Notes: a model not told the origin generated them from the sequence alone. DNA of 64,000 nt from Eukaryota sp. TZLM1-RC (GCA_040285825.1 JAUPSS010000002.1:310001-374000), one strand, 5' to 3'; counted from the stretch's first letter, positions 10,549 to 21,319 are shown. Numbers and translations are program-made.

Positions 10549-10752
10549 AGGTTCTGCAAAAATTCAAAAATATCAAGAAAAAGTGAATTTCACAATGGAG
10601 GAAGTCAAAACAGTGAATGTGGCGTCTATTGGGATAGGGATGTTAACAGTGCTCTAAACATGTACAGGATTACGTACTCTCATATTCATGATAATTGTAG
10701 ACCAATGGTACTGCAACGATCAGTGAGTGTGAGTGTGGGAAAAATAGTTTAG
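10549..10752 (+). pseudogene. TnpB/Fanzor-like C-terminal fragment (RuvC-III)
   Basis: Between in-frame stops, the frame reads ...ECGVYWDRDVNSALNMYRI... and ends at a TAG near 10752. Y-W-D-R-D-V-N-S-A-L-N is the canonical RuvC-III motif of TnpB and eukaryotic Fanzor nucleases (consensus W-N-R-D-x-N-A-A-x-N). The catalytic Asp codon is at 10639-10641. Only the last zinc-finger Cys pair position seems present and no RuvC-I or -II was found upstream, so this is a remnant. Confidence 0.5.
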
Positions 10753-10789
10753 AGTATTAGTTTAAAGATTTATTAGCATGGATAGAAAC

Positions 10790-10940
10790 ATGGATATTTT
10801 GATTACCAACCTTATAAAAAAGCCAAGTTCCTTACTGTAGATATCTCACTAGTGAGTACCTAAGTATATAGAATAACATTAAATAAAATTATCTTTATCT
10901 TAACCCACCTTAACTAACCCCTACATACACAGCTAGCATA
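10790..10940 (+). repeat. 5' LTR end / leader of LTR element 1
   Basis: TATA-like CTTATAAAAAAG is followed by a CACTAGTG palindrome and a leader running to the gag ATG at 10941. The part from the CACTAGTG palindrome onward recurs, inverted, at about 57.9-58.2 kb in front of another copy of the same gag start, which marks it as LTR/leader. The outer LTR boundary was not resolved. Confidence 0.5.
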
Positions 10941-13562
10941 ATGCCTAACGGCAACAATAATTATTGTGCGTCACAGGCACACCAAACAGCAAACAGCAAC
11001 AGCGCTGTAAACGACAAAAAGATGTCTGGGGTATGTCAGACATCTTTCAGACGAGACCCTTCTAACCCTCCTCTTCACATTATTTCGAGTACAATGAGTG
11101 CTCCAACAAAGGAACCGAGTACCCCTCCTTCCTCAACGAGTTCGGATGTAGTTCATCCCACTCCTGGTCAAACGAGTTCGAGTGTTTCACACTCCACTCA
11201 TGAAACGTTGAGTTCGGGTGCAACCCACCCCACTCCAAACATAGGCGAGAGTTCGAGTATTTCACACTCCACTCATGGAACGACGAGTTCGGGTGCAACT
11301 CACCTCACTCCACATTTATTTAGTTCGGGTCAACACCCCACTATCATTCATGCGAGCGGAGATCCTCGACTCCCTCCTCCAAATCCGAATTCGGGTCAAA
11401 ACCCCACTCCTAATCTAACTCTTCTGGAGGTAATCCCTCCCAACAACAACGCCCATTCAACGGCTACCACAGCCTTGACTACGGCCAAAGTCTCGCAGGA
11501 CAAACCTCCTGCCACTAGCCCAGAGTTAGAGGCGCTTCTCGCCACTTTCTCAAAAGAAGAAAGTGAGAAACAGGAGCCAACAGACTTTGTGGAGTCTCTC
11601 CCTTCAGATACGTCCCTGTACCCAGACTTAGAAAACTGTGTTTCGGTACAAACCTTAAACGAGACTTTAGAAGGATTCAGGGAAGTTCCTCTCACCTCAC
11701 AAGTCCGTAAAAACTCTATAGAGCTTCTTGACAAAGAGAGCAAGGAGTTGACGGGTAGACCTGCTGAACGCAGAATACGACTATCCCCACTAGACTCCTC
11801 TTATAAATCCATCATGTCCAAGCCTCGCGCTGACAGATTCGATTTTATCGGAAAAAAGGCCACCCTCGACATATATAACTTTAGAATACGGTGGTTGGAG
11901 GTCATGGAGTATGGTCGAGACTTCTCCGACAATTTGGATGGACCTGAGAACATACACCGTCTCCCAGACTGGTTTAGGCCAGGTCTGGACAAAATTTATG
12001 AAGTCAACAGCATATCTGGAATGGATTATACGGTAGTAAGAGAGGTTTACGAATACTACCCATCATCGTCATCAAACCCTGATCTCGTTGAGATGAGACC
12101 CGCATCTCAGCCGTTCAGGCTAATTTTCGTCGAACAAGGAGTCACCTTGAAACGAGATCATGCCAACATGAAAACGGTAGTCATCTCCACCTATAGGTCT
12201 CCCCCCAATCACCACAATGTACAAATTGGGGACACTTGGGTAAATAACAAGGCTTTCGCCTTCACCCCAATACTAGGTATAGAGGATACGCCTTTTCAAA
12301 GCATTAGACCTTTCAGGCCATCCATTCAGCTCAATATTCAAGAGGAATCGAAACCTCTTCAAAAACTACAAATTGACCAGCTACCGCAGCCTGGTAATCA
12401 GGACATTTCCATGGACGTCCTCACTATTCAACCATCGGACTCATCTGTCCCAATGGAAGAATCGACCTCACATCAAACAGGTCCTGGATTGAGCAGACAA
12501 GATCTCTTCTCATCTCGATCAGGAACATTAGCCGGAATCCATGATCCACGTCAAGTTCTTGACTTAAACCTACAATCTCACGTTGGATACCACTATAAAA
12601 CAAAGGCTGTAGAACGGAATACGCTCCATGAGCCCCCCAGACTCGAGTTTCCAGAAACTCAAATGAAAATAGTACACTTTCTACTGGAATTTGCTCTCTG
12701 GGACAGTACAGGCAGAGGAGGAACGACAAATGTCGAGAAAATAGAAATGCCTCAAACAAGTTCAGTTCAGCAGCAGAAACAAATTGCTGATATGGTCAAC
12801 AGTCTATCTCAGTTACTAGCAATACAAGGAGGTGCTACAACTGAGATACAACAGCAAATGGATTCATTAAAGTCTCAGCTTGACTCGCTTCGGACGCCCA
12901 AAATTTACAGAATAGACCCCAATTTCATTAACAAAATAGGGCCACCTATTCATGCTTACGACCTTTTTAGGTCCATTTTGGCGACGACCAACCCCCTGGG
13001 AATTTCGGGTTGCATCAGTGCAAGAATCATTTCCTTCTGGAAACAACAACAGATCCTTAGCATGGAACCTACAGACGCAGAAATTCTACTGCTTCTTTGT
13101 AGGAGGAGCCAATTCAACTCGCTCCACGATGCCAAACTAGCTCTCCACAAACCCCAATTCAATTGGCGTAAAGTCAATTCAATCGAAGACGCGGAAAGGG
13201 AGTTTGCTATATACATGGAAAATTTTGGAGACATCCTGAGAATGTCTACATACATCACTGATGTATCAGCTAGGATCGAAGATGTGGATCACTCGAGTAG
13301 AGTATTCACTCTTCCAATGTCAACAGTGGCTCATGCCTTTTTAACAGGCATCAACAACTTGGCTTTCACTGAGCCCCTGTTCGAAGAATTCTGTAAAGAG
13401 AGCTATTGGAAGGACAAGCTAGTGAGCTTCCCCAAATTAACAAGGAAGGTGCGAAATGATTTATTATCATGGATGAAGGTTGCGCAAAATAAGGAAACGG
13501 TCCAGCTATTGAGGAAAGCTGCATCCAGACTCAAAATAAAAACAGGTGATTTTCACACCTGA
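10941..13562 (+). CDS. Gag (capsid) polyprotein of LTR retrotransposon element 1
   Basis: 873-codon ORF. The first quarter is Ser/Thr/Pro-rich low-complexity sequence, with repeats based on SSGATHPTP and SHSTHGT. A folded middle and C-terminal part then resembles a retrotransposon capsid region: a Gln-rich coiled segment lies near residue 610-650, followed by a helical region containing IHAYDLFRSILATTNPLGIS. That last block is similar in layout to the Ty3 gag at 19.1-19.9 kb (YDFVRSMFFEVDPLHLRFI). It ends at a single TGA (13560-13562), after which the same frame stays open through a zinc knuckle. It is either a readthrough site or one nonsense mutation. The intact 2.6-kb frame suggests a fairly recent insertion. 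Confidence 0.65.
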   Translation: MPNGNNNYCASQAHQTANSNSAVNDKKMSGVCQTSFRRDPSNPPLHIISSTMSAPTKEPSTPPSSTSSDVVHPTPGQTSSSVSHSTHETLSSGATHPTPNIGESSSISHSTHGTTSSGATHLTPHLFSSGQHPTIIHASGDPRLPPPNPNSGQNPTPNLTLLEVIPPNNNAHSTATTALTTAKVSQDKPPATSPELEALLATFSKEESEKQEPTDFVESLPSDTSLYPDLENCVSVQTLNETLEGFREVPLTSQVRKNSIELLDKESKELTGRPAERRIRLSPLDSSYKSIMSKPRADRFDFIGKKATLDIYNFRIRWLEVMEYGRDFSDNLDGPENIHRLPDWFRPGLDKIYEVNSISGMDYTVVREVYEYYPSSSSNPDLVEMRPASQPFRLIFVEQGVTLKRDHANMKTVVISTYRSPPNHHNVQIGDTWVNNKAFAFTPILGIEDTPFQSIRPFRPSIQLNIQEESKPLQKLQIDQLPQPGNQDISMDVLTIQPSDSSVPMEESTSHQTGPGLSRQDLFSSRSGTLAGIHDPRQVLDLNLQSHVGYHYKTKAVERNTLHEPPRLEFPETQMKIVHFLLEFALWDSTGRGGTTNVEKIEMPQTSSVQQQKQIADMVNSLSQLLAIQGGATTEIQQQMDSLKSQLDSLRTPKIYRIDPNFINKIGPPIHAYDLFRSILATTNPLGISGCISARIISFWKQQQILSMEPTDAEILLLLCRRSQFNSLHDAKLALHKPQFNWRKVNSIEDAEREFAIYMENFGDILRMSTYITDVSARIEDVDHSSRVFTLPMSTVAHAFLTGINNLAFTEPLFEEFCKESYWKDKLVSFPKLTRKVRNDLLSWMKVAQNKETVQLLRKAASRLKIKTGDFHT

Positions 13563-14192
13563 GCCGGGAAAAAGAGAACAAGCCAACCAGATTCATTCAC
13601 CCCCAACCTTAAAAAAGAAAAACATTACAGAGGAGGCCAAAAGTTCTGTACTTTTTGTCAGAAACCAGGCCATGTAATTGCAGAATGTGAAGATCCCGGG
13701 TGCACCAGATCTCTAGTTCCACTAGATCAACGAAGAAGCTCCGGCAGAAGTAGAGGCCGAGGAAGACCATTCAGAGGTAGTTATGATAGTTTCAAAAATA
13801 TTCATAGAGGCCATAGTAGAGGCCAAGGTAGACATAGGGGCCGAAGTGGCCGTGGTACGAGAGGAAATAAACATCGTGCATATATGTTTCATATACACCA
13901 ATCATCGCACGCTTCAGCTCCCGAATTGAGCCATACTTATACAACTAGCCAATCGGAACATTCAGCTCAAGCATCCCTCTTAAATCCACTCTCTTTCGGT
14001 AATGATAATAAAGTAGATAAATATTTGAGTTTAAACAGTTTAGAAAGAGATTTATACAATCGAGCAGATGAATCTGCACCTTGTATGAACCACAACAGAT
14101 CCAAGCAGCCTCAGTTCCTAGAGCTTCAGGTTAGAATCAACGATACGGTCATCAAAGGCATGATAGACACAGCTACATTGGGTTTAAAATAA
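13563..14192 (+). CDS. Nucleocapsid zinc knuckle and start of aspartic protease, element 1 (truncated)
   Basis: Same frame as the upstream gag, after the TGA. It holds a CCHC knuckle (FCTFCQKPGHVIAEC), then an Arg/Gly-rich RGRGR tract typical of nucleocapsid, then the beginning of a retropepsin-like domain (LQVRINDTVIKGMIDTAT, with D-T-A in place of the usual D-S/T-G). The frame ends where minus-strand sequence of element 2 begins near 14184, so protease, reverse transcriptase and integrase are missing. Confidence 0.65.
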   Translation, partial: AGKKRTSQPDSFTPNLKKEKHYRGGQKFCTFCQKPGHVIAECEDPGCTRSLVPLDQRRSSGRSRGRGRPFRGSYDSFKNIHRGHSRGQGRHRGRSGRGTRGNKHRAYMFHIHQSSHASAPELSHTYTTSQSEHSAQASLLNPLSFGNDNKVDKYLSLNSLERDLYNRADESAPCMNHNRSKQPQFLELQVRINDTVIKGMIDTATLGLK

Positions 14193-15581
14193 AACTACAA
14201 GGATCAGAATCACAACTTGAAGAGGAGTCGCGGAGGTTTCCTCGATAATGGTGTCTTCCTCAAGAGCAGCTTGAATGTCTTGAATAATGGAGTTTACTTG
14301 CTTGGGTTCAGCGGCTTTCTCGTGAACAACTTGATTCACGGAACTTCGGAAATTATGCTTTCTATGGATGGTAGGGCTGTTCCCATACTTACGGGGTGCT
14401 TTGCTGACCTTGCAACCTGGCTTTGGACAGTACTTGACCATATGGCCGCGTTCCATACAATAAAATCAGGTAACGGCAGAAAGGGACTTGTGAGGAGAAA
14501 AGTATTTCGTGGCGGATCTAGGAGGTTATGAGGAAACAGCTTGCTTGTTAGGGGAAGACTTATGGACGGGAGTGGACTGGGACTGGCGAGGAGTTGAACA
14601 AGTGGACTGGGATCTGCGAGAGGGTTGAGAGCGAGTAGGAGGAGGAGCTTAATTATGAAAAATGTAGTAAGCGGAATACGGAAGATGATAAGAGGGAAGG
14701 AGCTCACGGAGGCGGGAGACTACTCCGGAGAAACTATCGATCAAACCCGTGTCTACGTCGGAGCGGATAACAAAACGGAGCTTGTCTGGGCGGATACCGT
14801 TGATGAAAAACTTCATCTTGTCAAGTTCAGGGAGAGTTGAAGAGCAGGAACGGATATGTTTTAAAAATTGGGAGATGTAGGAGGCAATAGCTGCAGAGGA
14901 GGTGGGAGAGAAAAGGTTCATTCGGATATTGTGAAATTTCTAATAGGTTACGGCAGGATCTTCGTTTTGACAGAACGAGAGTAGATGAGAGAGTACAGCA
15001 GAGGGGTCACGGGGGTCCACACCTTCAAGAATCTCAAACGTTTTTATAACATTTGGTGAAATGGTAAAGAGAACGTGAGGAAGCATGGCTAGGTGGAGAT
15101 GCTCTTCGGAGGTGATTTGTCTTAGCTGGTAAAACTGTAGGTTGGAACTGGCAGGGCAGGATTCTTCGTTGTCGGAACAGTCAGAAGGTTGAGTCAATTT
15201 AGAGAAGTTTCGGAGGGGAGATGACTCAGTTTTTTTGCGGAGGACAGTGGTGGGTTCAGAGAAACTTCCAAAAAAATTATCAAATTCCGAGTTGGTGGAA
15301 AGTCTTGATCTCAGCTCAGCTATCTCCTTCTGGAGCGACACTTCAGGAGAGCGTTCGGCGGGACGGGAGGAGGACGATGGGGCGCAGGAGCTGCTGGAAG
15401 TCTGGTCGTTAGTGGAAGACGAATATCTTGTCATGTCTGTCATGACGTGATTAGACATACGTGAAGCACCAGTATGTTCCAGATATGGGGCGACAAAGGA
15501 TACGCCAGCGGAGGCAGAGATAGAAGTGGATTCTCTCGAGTCCCCAGTAATTACTGTTGGCTTCAGTGCACGGTTTTTCAT
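14184..15581 (-). pseudogene. Gag of LTR retrotransposon element 2, degraded
   Basis: Minus-strand gag. It starts at 15581 (MKNRALKPTV), has a Ser-rich N-terminus, a short coiled segment (LQKEIAELRSRL) and a capsid-like helical region. A TAG at 14940-14942 interrupts it, but the same frame continues from 14939 (KFHNIRMNLFSP...). Further stops follow before a degenerate zinc knuckle (YCMERGHMVKYC near 14440), whose expected first Cys codon is replaced by TGA. The pol region is absent; the element is cut off against element 1 at about 14190. Confidence 0.6.
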
Positions 15582-15593
15582 GAAACTAAAATT

Positions 15594-15728
15594 AAATAAC
15601 GGAGTTTATGGAGCGGAGATGAGAAAATCAAACTAAATAAAAACAAAAAGTAATTTAAAGTACAGATGACGTAATGCGTCACGTCATACTTTCCAAAACG
15701 GGAAGGTGGAGTTTAGCCTAGCTAACAG
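15594..15728 (-). repeat. 5' LTR of element 2
   Basis: Read on the minus strand it begins TGTTAGC at 15728, directly joined to a Ty3 integrase frame, and ends just before the element 2 gag ATG. It aligns along its length with the minus-strand LTR at 63253-63388: the shared features are GTTTATGG, a GATGACGT motif and an ACTTTCC...GGAA block. It contains a cluster of TGACGT/CGTCA half-sites. Confidence 0.55.
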
Positions 15729-16372
15729 TGGGATACCAAAAATTGATACTACACTCCATAGGAGGTGATTGATTGCCTCCACTGCATTCAATTCCTTTAC
15801 AGGGCAAATGATCGTATATCTAGTGAACGAATCTACAAAAACTATTAAATATTTGAATCCATTATCATCTTGTTGTAATGGTCCAATAGTGTCTGCGTTT
15901 AGTCGTGCAAAAAATCGATCACCCAAAGAGAGCCAGATGATTCAATGACCTTTTGAGGCACATGTGCCGTCTTTTGACATGCTGGGCATCTTTTAATATG
16001 ATTAATCATGTCTTTGCGCATGTCAGGCCAAAAGTAATCACTGTTGAGTAATTTCTTTACGCTAGTCGTCACACTAGGATGGCCAACATTAGCATGTCCA
16101 TGAATGATGGTTAAAGTCTGCTTCTTTAAACTATCTGGGATAACAATCTTCCCACGATTGTTGGTATACATTTGAATATCATAATTATATTTGTAATCTT
16201 TATAATAATCAGGTTTTGGATCAACATCTATGAGTTGTTCTTGCCTAATCTTTGAGATCCAAGTGTCAAATAAATCAAGTTTAGTATCCTCAACAGCTTC
16301 TTTTAATGCAGATAAGCTATTGATCGTGGGTAGCTCAATTGTGGACGGTTGAGTAATATCATCCCTTAACAA
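15729..16372 (-). pseudogene. Ty3/gypsy integrase (N-terminal part), copy A
   Basis: Two overlapping frames read an integrase: the H2C2 zinc domain (HGHANVGHPSVTT...CPACQKT) followed by the start of the catalytic core (LNADTIGPLQQDDNGFKYLIVFVDSFTRY). The frame shift falls near 15900-15925. The core is cut at FGIP by the LTR of element 2, so the rest of integrase and the 3' LTR are missing here. Confidence 0.75.
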
Positions 16373-16398
16373 ATTAACTCTAGTTAATTTAAATAGGG

Positions 16399-16810
16399 CT
16401 ATTGTTCTTCAACTCTGTGAGGTGCCAAGTTCCTCACTTGTTGGACTCGAGGGGTTTTGGGTTTAATATCAACCAATCTAGACATCATGTCTGCCCAATA
16501 ATTCTCCTCGCCTGCAGTGTGAACTACATCAAAATTGAATTCTGACAATATTGGTAGCCACCTCTTTACAATTTTGTTCTTTTCAGGAGCTGATATGAGG
16601 TAGGCTAAGTTTCTATGATCAGTGAATATAGTTAATTTCCTCAAAATTAAATAATTTTCTAAACTACTGTCAGTGAGAATCAGTAAAATTGCATACAACT
16701 CTTTCTGAAGTACAGACCAATTCTTTTGTGAAGTTGAATATAATCTGCTAAAGAAGGCAATAGGTACAACCTTTCTCTTAATTAGCGGTGTCGTAGGATC
16801 TTGAGGTGGG
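16399..16810 (-). pseudogene. Ty3/gypsy RNase H region, copy A
   Basis: Reads NWSVLQKELYAILL, then IFTDHRNLAYLI and RWLPILSEFNFDVVHTAGEENYWADMMSR, the standard RNase H block of Ty3/gypsy pol. It is separated from the RT frame by a stop and a frameshift near 16811. Confidence 0.8.
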
Positions 16811-17507
16811 TTAGGGTTGCCATATTACCCCACCTACAGCCACATCGGACGCGTCAGCACTAATTAAAATATGCTTGTCTTCTGAGGGCAATTCAAGAGG
16901 GATATTTGCCTTAATTAGATTTATAATCTTGTCAAAAGCCTCGTCATGATCAGAAGTCCACTTGATTTTTGACGGTTTGTTTCTGGTTAATTTGTTGATT
17001 GGTTCTATCAAATCAGACAAATTTGGCAACCAGTCACGTATATAGTTGATCGAACCTATAAAACTCCCAACTTCAGGTAATGTCCTGGCTTTGGGTAGGT
17101 TGATCAGTCCCTCAATCCTAGATTCATCTATATAACGGGTGTTGTTTACAGAAATACTACCTAGAATTGTTATTTCATGTTTGCAAGTGGTGAAGCTACA
17201 CTTGGGTAGGCCCAGGTTAACTCTAAAACATTTGGCGCGTTCTAGGACCGTACCTACTCTTGATAGTAATTCATCCAAGGTTGAAGCTACTATTATAATA
17301 TCATCGATATATATAAATACACCTTCGGAATCAAATATTTCCATCATCATGTTTTGGAAGACTGCAGGAACGTTCTTCAAACCAAAACAAGCCCTTTTAA
17401 AACTGATCGACATCCCGGGAATTGATACGGTAGTTTATTCAATATCCCCTTTTGCTATTTTGAGCTGCCAAAATGCCTTAGATAAATATAGAGTTGCCAT
17501 ATAATTA
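16811..17507 (-). pseudogene. Ty3/gypsy reverse transcriptase (palm/thumb), copy A
   Basis: Frame with FKRACFGLKNVPAVFQNMMMEIF, the catalytic box FIYIDDIIIVAS (Y-I-D-D), SFIGSINYIRDWLPNLSD and, at the end, ISADASDVAVGGVIWQ, the start of RNase H. The fingers part is in the next frame upstream (17508-19007). Confidence 0.85.
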
Positions 17508-19007
17508 CTAATTATAGCCATTCATTAATGATAGAGTTGCTATATAATTAGCTTTACTTAGAAACTCCAAACTGTCGCTAATCCTGGGCAAATTTGCCTC
17601 TACAGGTTTAGTTAAATCATTTACTCCACCAATACCACTAAAATCGCCAGTTAATCGTGGTTTCCTGAGATCAAGGTAAATCACAAGACAGATGGGACTA
17701 CTGAATTGAGATTTTGCGGGCATAGCAAATCCATTACGGATCAATTCGTTAAAAATTTCCTCGGCTACCCGTTGTTTTTCTGGGTTTAATCTTCGAGGTT
17801 TCCTTTTGACGACCTTACTTTTGTCATAAAATGGAATAGTCATCGGCTGACAATCAATTCCATCCGGGTGAGGTAGCCCAATAAATACATTTCTGTATTT
17901 TTCGAGAAGCACGACTAAACGTTCCTCGTCCCTAATGTTATCCAGGCATATTCTACAGCCCAACTCATCTAAATCATGTCTAAATGTGGAATGTCCAAAA
18001 TCATTACCTAAGTCTGATTTATTACTCAATTGTTCTATGAATCTAATTGGTTGACAAATTCTATTATCAAACTCACATTCGTTTAAGATAGTGCGGTGTT
18101 CGAGATCCAAATTAATATTAAAACATTGCTCCGTGCGTAGCCCCAAGGTTTGTAGTAAGTCTCTTCCGATCAAAATATTATTTGTACCAGGAATGATCTG
18201 GAGTCCGATCCTTAAAAACACTTGAGTGGCCAAGCTACCCACATTTAGAGCAAGAACACCACTTGCACATCCCAGGGTCGTGGAGCGAATACCATTTGCC
18301 GATAGGTATTCGACAGTCTTATTGTCATTAACTGTCATATTACATTTAGAGGCTAAATTCATTGATAATGCTGAGAATGCAGCTCCATTATCAATTTCCT
18401 CTTGTACTTCCACGTTATTTATAGTGCAAGATAACCAGAGTTCCCCGTTAGAACTTTCTTGGTTATTTGCTACCCTGAACAGTCTAACACTGTGGATAAA
18501 ACCCACAGGATTGGAAGACTCTCTAAATCTTTTCAATGGATTTAGGTATTTATTATTCGAATCAATTTCGCTCATTTTATAAATGGTGTTGATTGAATTA
18601 TTTGTAAGGTTATTATTCAAAGATGTGTATTCATTTGATTTATTACTACTACGTTTTCTATCACGTTTTTCACCTCCTTGACGCTTTTTAGAACCTGGTC
18701 TTCCCACTATTTCAAAACATTTCTTTTCAGGATGTTTATTGGTTTTGCATAAGCTACACCATTGCTCTGAAGGGTTGGGTCGACTGCTTACTCTAGGGTT
18801 GTTGAAAGGACCTTTTGACTGGCTTCGTCCTTTTTGCACAGGAGTGTGAGCACCGAAAGCTGTTCTAATCAAGTTAATGTCTTTGATTGAGGATTCAAGG
18901 CTATTGACCTTATTAACAAAAGCGTTACCTAAATCGTAAATCGCATCGCCCAGTTTTTCATTACTCGAATTAAACTTGCCAATCCAAATGATGTATGTGT
19001 CCATCAA
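17508..19007 (-). pseudogene. Ty3/gypsy zinc knuckle, protease and RT fingers, copy A
   Basis: 499-codon frame. In order: a CCHC-like knuckle (CSLCKTNKHPEKKCF near residue 85), a basic linker, an aspartic protease with EEIDNGAAFSALS (D-N-G rather than D-S/T-G) and later LIGRDLLQTLGL, then the RT N-terminus (KPRRLNPEKQRVAEEIF...FSSPICLVIYLDLRKPRLTGDFSG). Related copies are at 37.7-41.9 kb (+) and 48.8-50.3 kb (-). The same frame continues upstream into gag, interrupted only by stop codons. Confidence 0.8.
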
Positions 19008-19139
19008 TTGGTTGTTTGTTTTATTGTTAATAGTTTCGAAAAATCTCTTTGCTGGGTAAACAACTTACGGATTACCATCCGTTCCGGGCATAATTGTAAA
19101 GCGTCTAATTATATATATGATCTGCTTTATGAAAGCTGT

Positions 19140-21305
19140 CTATGAAGATTCAGCGCTCATTCTGCGAGTAATTTCAGGTGGTCTTACAGACCTCAAAACT
19201 TTCTCAACATCGGTAGGGTATTTGTACTGGGTGCTAAGTAGCAAATATTCCCAGATCTCGGCATCAGATGGGTTGTTGCCTAACACGTTTGTTCGGCCTC
19301 CATAGAAACTTTGCCATTCTACGATGACTTTACCCTCGATTATAAATCTCAAATGCAAAGGGTCAACTTCGAAAAACATGGATCTAACGAAGTCGTACTG
19401 ATGAACAGGTTGATCGTATTTGGAGATCGGCGTGAATGCTCTGGTGAGTCCATCGCGATCCCTAACCGTTTTTGCCCAATTGCCAAAGTTAAGAACGAAG
19501 TCGAAGATCTTCTTGGCGTCAAACGCTTCATTTAACTTAACTAGACATCTGAGTTTGTCGTCTATTCTTTTCCTCAATTTCTCCTCGCTTGTTACAGGTG
19601 TTCTATAAATACCGAGGGTGTCGACGAGAAAATCTTTAGGAGCATTCGTTTCTATGGGTTGCGTGGGTATAGATGGTTTTATAATAAATGCTTGTGTAGG
19701 AGTTGCTTCACAAGAAGCTCTCCTAGATGCCAGAGGCCCTACAGAAGGTGTACTAAATATGTTCTTATTTCTCTCTTCTGAAGGCAATGTTTCGCCCAAC
19801 TTTATGATAAATCTTGTCTTAGGATGTTCCTCCTGCACAGGTACAGTCTGGGCTAATGGCCTTAAGTCCATTCAATCTGGTGCATCTTTAGATCCTCTAG
19901 GGATCCCTGCTAATTTATGATCATATGGAAGGCAACTGCTTTTTATTAAGACGTTCTCAAAAACATTTTGGTCGGGCCAGCTATCAACCCATGCCTTTAG
20001 TTTTGCCATCCATGCATCAGGATAAACTAATTTTAACTTGTTAGGGCCAACACGTTGCTCTTTCAATTCGATTACCCTGGTGCCTATTTCTCTAATGTAG
20101 GACTCTTTGGCATGAAATTGAAGGGTGTCGCCTCGAGATTCATCGAATCTGCCCCCAAGCATAAGTAAGATGTCCGCAAAGGAATCTTTTGGGTGTACGT
20201 TCTCCACTAGGAAATGCCTTATGACGCCTTTAAGGTTTCTACCCTGTTGATTATGAGGATATATTTTAGCTATGCAAAATAACCTGTCGTAAGCTTCTTG
20301 ATTTCCACTGAAATATATTTTGTGGTCATCAATCGCATTTCTATACTATTTGGCAGGCCTGGGAGTAGCAGCTTGATACTGTGAACGAGGAGCACTAAAA
20401 TAGCAATTTTCAACTGCACTCATCCCACACGAGACTGCTGAATCAGTTAGATCATCCAATCTTTTCAAAAGATTTGGACTCTGATCATAACTCTCGTAGA
20501 CGACATCTTCAAGTGTTTTGCCGTGGGATTTCCCAAAGAGAAAGGGCCAACGTTTCGCTAAATAGTCACGTCTGACCTTCTCACATTCGGCTGGGTCTAC
20601 GTCTCCCGAGAGGTGTTTTGACTCATTTTCAGGTATTTTTAGTAATTTATCATCACTCCAATCCATTACATCTTCAGGAGGATTGGCGATGAGATCCAAT
20701 AGGAAATCTCTAGTTACAGCCTCAACTGCCATTGCTAGTTTCCTTCGGTAAAGACCTTGAGAAGTCCTTTCCGTAGATGGAAAACTTGGAGTTGGATTAG
20801 AAGGATTGGGTGTATGAGGTGGTTCATCATCGCTCTCATCCCCTCTTCTGCAGTTGTCCAGATTATGAGATCCTCTGGAATCACCTTGTGGTTTCTCACT
20901 TGAGCTGGTGTCAGAAGTGGGTGAAAAGAGAGTTTTACTTGAAGAACCAGTCGTAGACTGTGGCTCGCCATCACCTCCTTCACCTTCTGTACAAACGTTA
21001 GAATTGTTAGTTATTGCTAACGCTTAGAATTTCTTTTGCTCGCTTGGAGTAAGAGAACTCTCCCTAGAAGGAAGGAGCTCCGAGGAGTTATTAGGGTATG
21101 TGTACAGTTCTGTCACATCAACAACGTGATTACCACTCTCCTTATCGGGGAGGTGACTTCCTTTTTGAGAGGTAAGGCTCTCCTCAGCGGGAAGTTCACT
21201 CTCCTGAGAAGGATTACTCTTCCCGAAGGAAGGATTATTCTTCTCGAAGGAAGGATTACTTTCCTTAGCAGGAGGATTGCTGTTAATGTCCTGGCCGACT
21301 GAGCC
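19140..21305 (-). pseudogene. Ty3/gypsy gag, copy A
   Basis: Gag on the minus strand. From 20732 down to 19140 it is one frame broken only by in-frame stops: TAG at 20346-20348 and TGA at 19872-19874. It closes with TAG at 19140-19142, a stop conserved in two other copies. Recognisable parts are an acidic/Ser-rich N-terminus, and a capsid helical region with YDFVRSMFFEVDPLHLRFII and NVLGNNPSDAEIWEYLL. The far N-terminal part (20983-21305) contains a short tandem repeat (GGAAGGATTACT-like units near 21200-21260). Confidence 0.65.
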
Positions 21306-21319
21306 ATTAATAATGATGC

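Noticed and set aside
13560-13562. Variant genetic code with UGA as sense
   Set aside because: Host genes such as the AHI1-like and BRF-like genes end cleanly at TGA, and retroelement frames here also contain in-frame TAG and TAA. Readthrough or nonsense mutation is more likely.
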